Source: Ditylenchus dipsaci (Eukaryota > Nematoda > Chromadorea > Rhabditida > Anguinidae). From it: a stretch of 64,000 nucleotides of DNA. The stretch is from NCBI GenBank assembly GCA_004194705.1, contig SADC01001356.1:1-64000 (forward strand). Direction: 5' to 3'. Position 1 is the stretch's first letter, and the number at the start of each line of letters is the position of its first letter. Both the position numbers and the translations under genes were made by a program. Positions 57,640 to 64,000 of the stretch are shown here, piece after piece. The notes under the pieces were generated by a model. That model was not told the DNA's origin. It saw only the letters and a program-made list of their open reading frames with translations, and ran no database searches.

Positions 57640-57690
57640 GGCTCAGACAAGGGTAGGCCAGCGTATGTTAGGAAGGATCAAGCATCTTTC
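57640..57690. repeat. TTAGGC-linked dispersed motif
   Basis: GGCTCAGACAAGGGTAGGCC followed by AGCGTATGTTAGGAAGGATC. Other copies of this motif lie at about 2700, 7950, 8250, 10000, 44600, 49180, 56905 and, on the minus strand, 22990 and 58105. Confidence 0.6.
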
Positions 57691-57834
57691 CTGAACTACA
57701 AAAAAGTAAGACAAACGGTAAAACCCCAACTGACATGAGCCCCAACTAACATTCCTTACTTAGTAATAAACAATGTAACAAATAATTTTATTCAATGAGT
57801 TAACAACAAAATAAGATCTAATTATAGCGACAAT

Positions 57835-58077
57835 TCAATAAAGGTTAAATTCTTCGATGTTCTCCACAGCCCTTGTTTCTTCCTCCTCCTCGTCCATCCC
57901 TTGCTCGGGAGCTGGCTCCTCTTCCATTTCTTCGTCCACAATTTGAGCTGGCCTGTTGTTGTATCCCATGAGGTATCCAATGTGCAGCAGGAAGGCTGTG
58001 AGGTTTTCTTCGAAGTTTTCGCCTTCAATTTGGTACTCCAGAACCGCTACAAATTGCTGTTGTGCATCGACAAACAT
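57835..58077 (-). CDS. Small acidic protein, 80 aa, with poly(A) signal
   Basis: ATG at 58077 opens 80 codons to the stop at 57835. The first half could form helices (YQIEGENFEENLTAFLLHIG then YLMGYNN). The second half is strongly acidic (VDEEMEEEPAPEQG, then DEEEEETRAVEN). On the minus strand AATAAA lies about 45 bases after the stop, as expected for a 3' end. The frame stays open upstream into a copy of the TTAGGC-linked motif (58080-58115), and an AG acceptor occurs there, so this may be only the last exon of a larger gene. No family is recognised. Confidence 0.5.
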   Translation of the reverse strand: MFVDAQQQFVAVLEYQIEGENFEENLTAFLLHIGYLMGYNNRPAQIVDEEMEEEPAPEQGMDEEEEETRAVENIEEFNLY

Positions 58078-58369
58078 ATTTGAGACCCTCCTAACATACA
58101 CTGGCCTACCCTTGTATGAACCTAAATGCTAACTCAATTAATTAAAATTAGAAGAAAAGTTGGCCCTAGTGTACAATCGAGATGTTATTTTTGCTTAGTC
58201 TCGCTTGCAGAGGCGTAGTCAATAAAATCTGACGGGAGGAGGGTGGCTGATGCCCCGAGAGGTCATTTTAAAATACAGCAAAAACATGCTATCCCTATCC
58301 TCAATTCGTATGAAAATCTGCGTGAAAATGTAAAAGGTAGAGATTTAGAGTAATAGGCTAAAATCAAAA

Positions 58370-58722
58370 ACACCCATCAAAATATGTAAATCTCGCATCA
58401 AATTTTAAAAACTTCTTGTTCTCGGTGATTACTTTACAACTTTTGTGTTTTTTTGCACCAGCATATAGCCCTGAATCTCTAGTTCATAATGAACTATCAA
58501 CTTGCTGAATACAACATTAAAAAGTGGGAGAACAATTCATTTTAAAAAATAGGTGTAATTTGAAAAAAAAACAATTTTTCTCCTAACTTTTCTTATTGTA
58601 TTCAGCCAGTTGATAGCTCATTAAATGCTGGTGCAAAAAAAAATAAAAAATTAAAAAGTAAAGACAGAGAACAAGAAGTTTTAAAAATTGTACGCTAGAT
58701 TTAATGAATTTGACGGGTGTTT
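58370..58722. repeat. Foldback element
   Basis: AACACCCATCAAA on the left pairs with TTTGACGGGTGTT on the right. Inside, AAAAACTTCTTGTTCTC pairs with GAGAACAAGAAGTTTT, and TTTTTTTGCACCAGCAT pairs with ATGCTGGTGCAAAAAA. It is non-coding. Confidence 0.7.
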
Positions 58723-58812
58723 TCACTGACAGCCGGGAGTGATTAACGCATCTCACGGTTTTCTATAATTGACTTTCAACAAAAAGGTCGATTTTTGATG
58801 CCAATTGTCTTT

Positions 58813-59111
58813 ATGGCTCATTTATAAACGTTGACGTTGTCGTTGGAAAAAAATGTTTTATAAAGGCACTTTTACGCTAACGATTCAACTACATTCTCAA
58901 CTATATTCTCTTAACTATATTCTCCCCACGTTTTTCCTCGAAATCTCGACTAAAAATGCGAAATTTGTCCAATTTCGAATAAAAAATTTTGTTGTCGTTG
59001 GCGTTGTCGTTGGACTCTTTGTAAATAAGTCGTCGTCGTCGTTGGCGAAAAAAAGGGTTTTATAAAAAAAATATTCCAACGACAACGACAACGTTTATAA
59101 ATGAGCCATTA
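58813..59111. repeat. Foldback with GTCGTTGGCGTTGTCGTTGG units
   Basis: TGGCTCATTTATAAACGTTG pairs with CAACGTTTATAAATGAGCCA. Next to each end are iterated ACGTTGTCGTTGG words. A degenerate half of a CCGTATT-family element with AATAAGCGCCxAC iterations follows at 59150-59258. Confidence 0.7.
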
Positions 59112-60429
59112 TAGTTTTTGTCAGCGCTGTCGGCTCCGATAGATTGAAATATAAGCGCCCATTCTCTAATAAGCGCCGACGTTCTAATAAGCACCCATGC
59201 TAAAGAGAGGTCGAAAAATAAGCGCACATGAGCTCTTTTTGGAGGAAATACGGTATTTTGGCTTATTCGACCGATGAGGTCGCTGATTCTGAATCTGGCG
59301 CTAAAAAAGTCGAATAAGCCGCTCCCAAAAATTTTACAAAAATAGGGCCAATTTTTTAATTGACATTTGGCGGTTAAATTTCTTCGCATGCGACTACAGT
59401 CGAGTCTCGCTAATCCGGCACCCATCGGGACCTGTGCTTGGGTGCCAAATTAGCGGGGGTGCCGGATTAGCGAGGGTGCTTCTAGATGACCCCCACTTGG
59501 CGTCATTTTTGGATTATGTTAAGCTTTCATTTAGCCCAATACCTGTGAGAGAAAGAGGGAGATGTCTTCATATATTTATTGAAAAGAGATGCTTTATAGA
59601 AAGCGTAGACCGTAGATAGAAAGGTACTGAAGATTTATCAGATTGGTCAGAAAGTTCGCAACTACCCATAAACACATTTGTTTTGACCTTTTAAACAGAA
59701 CCATTTTTCAACCTTTCTTAAATTATAACGATTCGATAACAATAAATAATTCATAATCATTCAGTAACAAATTTATCATTTTAATCATCTTGTTCCATAA
59801 CTATCTACCATCGACGAGTGAAATTCGTCAAGCCGCAACATAGAAAGCAACGAAAAATTGTAGCATTCTGAACCATCCTCGGATGTCTTCAAAATTTAGA
59901 GTCTAACTGTTGTTTTTCAGTAATTTAACTGCTTTAATGCAAGTAAAAGATATTATTGTGACAGAGAAAACAAAAAGACAAAAAAATAAATCTAGACAAA
60001 AAAGTAGATAAAATTTGTCTTTTTGGATAGGAGACCAGGATGGAGTCCCTTACATACTGGGTGTTTCAAGAAATTCGCTGGTTTTGAAATGAGCATAACT
60101 ATTGAAATATACATAACTATAAAGGCGTAAGAAAAAACAATTTTCAAAGACCGTTTTCGAATTGCTGTTTTTGCCAATCGTTTTCTCTTGACGGGCATTT
60201 TGTCTAGTGTATAGTGTCGAAAACACGATTTTTGCTTGGTCACCCTTGTGGTTCTGGTCCTGGTCTATGGGTAGCCCCTGGATGGCTAAATCCCTAACCA
60301 CAGTGAGTACCAAGCAAAATTTGTGCTTTCGACATTATACACTGAACAAAATTGCCCGTCAAGAGAAATTGGTCTGTGAAAACAGAATTTTGGAAAACCG
60401 CCTATAAAAAAAGTTATGCCCATTTGTAA

Positions 60430-63023
60430 CGGTACGTGACGTAAGCCCCCATCGCCGTTCGCCCCATGGGACACTAGCCCCCATTTCGCAAAAGAGAGAC
60501 ACTAGCCCCCATTTCGCGAAAAAAGGACACTAGCCCCCATTTCATAAAAAATGAACAAGAGCCTCCACTTTTTGAATTAGAGTTAAAGCGGGAAATAAAT
60601 GTGTGCGTGCTTTACTTTCTCATCTTTCCTGTTCAGTTATCTGTTGTTGTTTTTGTAACCGCTTCTCTCGCAAAATTTCATTGTCTTGTCACAACTGCTT
60701 TGTTTATTGCACTTTTTCAGCTACGATGGAATTAAATGGAAGAGTGCTCAACGAACAAATCAATTTTGCTGCGATTGGACGAGCTTTGGGAATGGAGCCG
60801 TGGGCTTTGTTTCAATATATGCATAATCTCATTCCGGGGGGGTGCAAGAGCCTGCTGGATGGTCGCCGAAGTGCAGCCAAATCTGGAGGAGGAAAACGTT
60901 TGTTTCAATTTATTATTACACTCTTTATTGCTTTGTTTTAAGATCAGATCACCATCGTCAAATTGGTGAAAGTAGAGGACAAAGCGGTGTATCGAGGATT
61001 CATGTTCCAGAAAAAGCGCCAGAATAAAGACGGATCGAAGCAAGAATGGCATTGCAACAAGCACAAAGAGAAGAACGGATGATGCAAGGCTGGTCTCCAC
61101 ACGCTGGTCGAGGGGAATGTCTTCATGAAGTTCAAGCCGCACGACGTCAACCGCTCTCACAACCACGCCGAGGATCCGATGGCCGTTCCGCTCAGCGTCA
61201 TGAAGGCAAACATGAAAAAGATCAATGTGGACACTCGAGAGGTTAGAGATTTATTCGGGTTACCTCAGTCGGTTTTTTTTACAATCTTCTTGGCTGTTTC
61301 AGGCGCCGAAGCAACTGCTTAACAACGAACTCCAGTCGATGCATTTGGCTCTCGCTCCAAGTGTCACTGACAGCGCTGTTCGAAAGATGGTCCGCCGCCG
61401 ACGTATTCAAAATGAGATTCCGGTGGTTGAAGCTTGAGACGTGGGCAACATCGATATTCCGCTAAAATGTACAGAGATGGAGCTGGGCACGAATAACTTT
61501 TCATCTTGGGAGACTCTGGCAAAGAAGATGCTCACCGGTAGAAGCTTTGAAGAATTTCTTGTGTTTTACTTTCGTTTTTCAGAATCCTTCTTTTCAGTCG
61601 CACATCAGATGGTCGGAGGAAATAGATGTCGTTTTCGGGGATGGAACCTTTGATCCTACGCCAAAGCCTTTCACAAAAGTAATATTTCAGGTTTGCTTTG
61701 TAAAAATTGCTTATCTTTGCCGATCTACGTCATCTTAGCCGAACGAACTGCGCGTGTCAACAACGGCGGAAAATAGGGTCTTTCCGGTGCTCTACGCCCT
61801 GCTTAGGAACAAGAGCCGCCAGACTTACAAGAAGCTGTTCAGGATGATTCGAGAACTGTGGCCAGCCTTTAAACTATCTTCGTTCAATGTGGATTTCGAG
61901 CTGGCCGCCATTCAAGCGCTAAATGAGGTTTTCCCGGAGCCAGGTTGGAATTTTTTTGTGGGTTGCGTTTCATACTGTTTACTTCAGAAGTAAAGATCCC
62001 GGTTGTTAACTGCACCTCGTCAAAAATTTCAAGAAGCAAATCGCGCTGAATTGGCTGACAGTGCGCTATCGGGATACGGAATTCTCTGTGCAAGCTAGAA
62101 TGATCATCTCTCTGGCATTCGTTCCGGAACCTGAGGTAAGCAAGTGCTTCGACCGACTAATGGATCATCTGCCTGCCGAATTGGAGCCGGTACTGAATTG
62201 GTTCAAGACGTACTACATTGGTTCGTGGTCTTTTGATTTTGTTGGTCTTACATCGATTATTTTAGGAACTGTGTTCCTGATTCCTTTATGGTCATGCTAC
62301 GAGAGAACTCTTGCTGGAGAGGACCGAACGAACAACTTCGCTGAGGCTGCTAATCGTCGTCTGCAAGATGCGCTGGGCGTGGATCATCCGACTGTAGACC
62401 GTCTCCTGCAAGACTTGAAGCGGATTCAACGAACGCACGACATGCACTACGAACAGCACCTGGCAAGACAAACGGCTCCGAAGAAGCGACGGGCATACTT
62501 CGAATGCGATGCACGGATTCTGACCAAGGTTCACCGCTACAATTTTGCTAATCTCATCCCGTACCTCCGAGGGCTGGCTTACAACTTTATCATGGACCAA
62601 TAGTGTTCGAATTTTTTGTTGTTAACCTCTCATGCTCTCACATATGCTGTCTCATTTGTTGTTGCTTTTTGTTTTGTTGGAAATAAACTTATCGGTTGTT
62701 GTCGACTTTTATTAATTTGAAAATGAGAATGGGGCTAAAAGCGGTAACCAATTTTTTTTGCTTTTTCAAAAAAGTGGGGGCTAGTGTCCATTTTTCGCGA
62801 AATGGGGCTAGTGTCCTTTTCTTGCGAAACGGGGGCTAGTGTCTTTTTTTTTGCGAAATGGGGGCTCTTGTTCATTTTTTACGAAATGGGGGCTAGTGTC
62901 CTTTTTTCGCGAAATGGGGGCTAGTGTCTCTCTTCGCGGAATGGGGCTAGTGTCCCTTTTTTGCGAAATGGGGGCTAGTGTCCCATGGGGGCAAACGGCG
63001 ATGGGGGCTAACGCCCGTGTACG
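60430..63023 (+). mobile_element. MULE (B), 2.6 kb, iterated terminal repeats, exact 9-bp TSD
   Basis: CATTTGTAA flanks both ends exactly (60421-60429 and 63024-63032). The left end is CGGTACGTGACGTAAGCCCC; its first 12 bases equal those of MULE A. The arms (60430-60570 and 62770-63023) hold three to eight tandem units of GGGACACTAGCCCCCATTTCGC plus A-rich spacers. The transposase gene lies between. Its arms keep the GGGAC-N7-CCCAT frame of MULE A with a different middle. Confidence 0.92.
60726..62603 (+). pseudogene. FLYWCH-MULE transposase, nearly complete, with stops
   Basis: This is a DDE transposase of the Mutator-like group with an N-terminal FLYWCH zinc finger. Exon 1 60726-60897 (ATG); exon 2 60943-61241 with the finger (EWHCNKHKEKNG, CKAGLHT, HDVNRSHNHAEDP); exon 3 from 61303; exon 4 about 61583-61689, holding the first catalytic Asp (DVVFGDGTFDPTPK); exon 5 about 61740-61942 with DFELAAIQALNEVFP; then about 62005-62219 and 62266-62603 (the latter with TNNFAEAANRRLQD). 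Three in-frame stops occur: a TGA replacing Gly in the finger (61078-61081), a TGA near 61436, and a TAA at 62009 where a Cys-x-His motif is expected. Exon 3 to 4 also needs a frame change. Overall conservation is high, so inactivation is recent, or active relatives exist elsewhere. Confidence 0.88.
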
Positions 63024-63714
63024 CATTTGTAATGCCCATTAAAACCGGCGAATTTCTTAAAACACCATCTATATCGGTTTATTCTACCGAGCCCTGGTTT
63101 CTTTTTTAGCAAATTCAATTCATCGATGAGATTTAATTACAGAACACGAAGAAAACTACTCATTGGATAAATAATTCGGTAACGCATCGTTATGATTTTA
63201 AAAAAAGGTTTGAACAAATTGCCGAAAACCAAAGACAAATACGTTTAGGGGTGGTCGCAAACTTTCGGACAACCTGATATTTCAGACGAAATTTAACAAT
63301 CGAAAATCACATTGAACCATTAAAAAAATCTGTTAATGCACTCTGTGGTCCTTTCTTAAGCTGTTCTTTGTTGATGAAGTCTACCAATTGAGACCATTGA
63401 AACAAAATATTGATACAAATGTTGTTTAGTCAATTTATTTAATACGACTGCCGGATTACTGAGGTTAGTTAATCAGGAGTGTTCAGCGTTTGAGTGCCGG
63501 ATTAGCGAGGGTGCCGGATTACCGGAGTGCCGGATTGTCGAGGGTGAACATTAAGGGTTTTCTTCGGCGGCCAACCAAACTAAGCTCGCGGTGCCAGATT
63601 AGCGAGGGGTGCCTGATTAGCGAGACTCGACTGTATACTGAAAAATAGAAAAAAAAATTATTAAAAAAATTATTTCAATGCAGAAGTTAATTTTACAATC
63701 TTCACGTTTAATTT

Positions 63715-64000
63715 TCATTCATGTACTTTGCATCCGATGCAAGGATTAGGTCTTGCATCGCCATCATAAATATCGGGTCTCGGTTTTCCAGCCACTTTCA
63801 AGTATCCACAGCTCCTTTATCAATTCTATGAATGGCATGGTCTACTAAAGTGTAAGTGCCTGGCACCACTGTCTTGATATCGACTACAGTTGATCCTCCA
63901 GGAGGCACCAGGGTAGTTTGGATGCCCTCAGCTGGGGGACTGATCAGTCCTCCGTCCCTATACACCTTATCAAAAATGGCTCCAATTACATGAAATGCTG
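63715..64000 (-). CDS. Copper nitrite reductase (NirK/AniA)-like C-terminus, partial
   Basis: NirK reduces nitrite to nitric oxide at a type 1/type 2 copper pair in two cupredoxin domains. The minus strand, entering at the window edge, reads AFHVIGAIFDKVYRDGG, then GIQTTLVPPGGSTVVDIKTV and GTYTLVDHAIHRIDKGA. These match the second cupredoxin domain of NirK. Both type 2 copper histidine motifs are present (FHVIG and LVDHAI). The next block, GYLKVAGKPRPDIYDGD, is in another frame, so one base is missing or extra near 63801-63812. The end is ARPNPCIGCKVHE followed by a stop, which is unlike the usual bacterial end. No intron occurs in this part. The 5' part lies beyond the window. It is only 82 bases from the pogo-like element. 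Confidence 0.8.

Larger units (their letters stand above)
60055..63068. mobile_element. Foldback element interrupted by MULE B
   Basis: GGTGTTTCAAGAAATTCGCT at 60060 pairs with the complementary CGGCGAATTTCTTAAAACACC at 63047-63067. Without MULE B the element would be about 0.4 kb. Its own arms also pair internally: TTGACGGGCATTTTGTC with the complement near 60350, and TTTTTGCTTGGTCACC with the complement near 60310. Confidence 0.75.
59397..63633. mobile_element. Pogo-like outer element (4.2 kb) with two nested insertions
   Basis: The left end CAGTCGAGTCTCGCTAATCC and right end GATTAGCGAGACTCGACTG are exact complements over about 19 bases, with TA on both sides. GGTGCCGGATTAGCGAGGG units are repeated near both ends (59440-59480 and 63490-63620). 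No pogo transposase is present. Most of its length is explained by the inserted foldback (60055-63068) and by MULE B inside that. Confidence 0.8.

Overview
This window is animal nuclear DNA, AT-rich and crowded with transposons. The genes are split by short GT-AG introns. They include a porcupine (Wnt acyltransferase) homologue, an ATGL-type lipase, an H2B histone variant, a SKP1-like protein and a MATH-BTB protein. A run of interstitial TTAGGC repeats (the telomere unit of most nematodes), together with the MATH-BTB and SKP1-like genes, points to a nematode or close relative. That placement is an inference. Nothing in the window looks bacterial or viral in organisation.

Layout. 1-1.4 kb: foldback element and half copy. 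2.0-5.2 kb: a possible terminal exon and a coiled-coil/MATH/BTB gene, both on the minus strand. 5.2-15.2 kb: repeats only, including nested palindromes and a 3.4-kb MULE-like element. 15.7-16.9 kb: intact SKP1-like gene. 17.0-18.9 kb: MULE with a deleted transposase. 19-28 kb: MITEs, a diverged duplication and a Tc1/mariner remnant. 28-31 kb: a possible exon and an orphan 209-aa gene. 32-36 kb: MITEs, H2B variant and NDPK-like gene. 36.4-38 kb: Ty3/gypsy pol remnant. 38-42 kb: repeats. 42.6-51.9 kb: ATGL/PNPLA gene with transposons in its introns. 53.0-57.4 kb: porcupine gene. 57.8 kb: small acidic protein. 58.4-63.6 kb: nested transposons around a nearly complete FLYWCH-MULE. 63.7 kb to the end: 3' part of a copper nitrite reductase-like gene.

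Functional themes. The MATH-BTB and SKP1-like proteins are adaptor types for CUL3 and CUL1 ubiquitin ligases. ATGL acts in lipid-droplet lipolysis and porcupine in Wnt palmitoleoylation in the ER. These genes share no operon or pathway.

Two points stand out. First, a nirK-like gene lies in animal DNA. Second, a set of MULE-like elements has long terminal inverted repeats built from tandem iterons. In the two transposase-bearing copies the iterons keep a 17-bp frame (GGGAC-N7-CCCAT) while the middle 7 bp differ. Several conserved genes (MATH-BTB, ATGL, porcupine, nirK) carry single-base frame breaks between well-conserved blocks, while SKP1, the H2B exons, the NDPK-like gene and the 209-aa gene do not. 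This could be uncorrected assembly indels or real decay; sequence alone does not decide.
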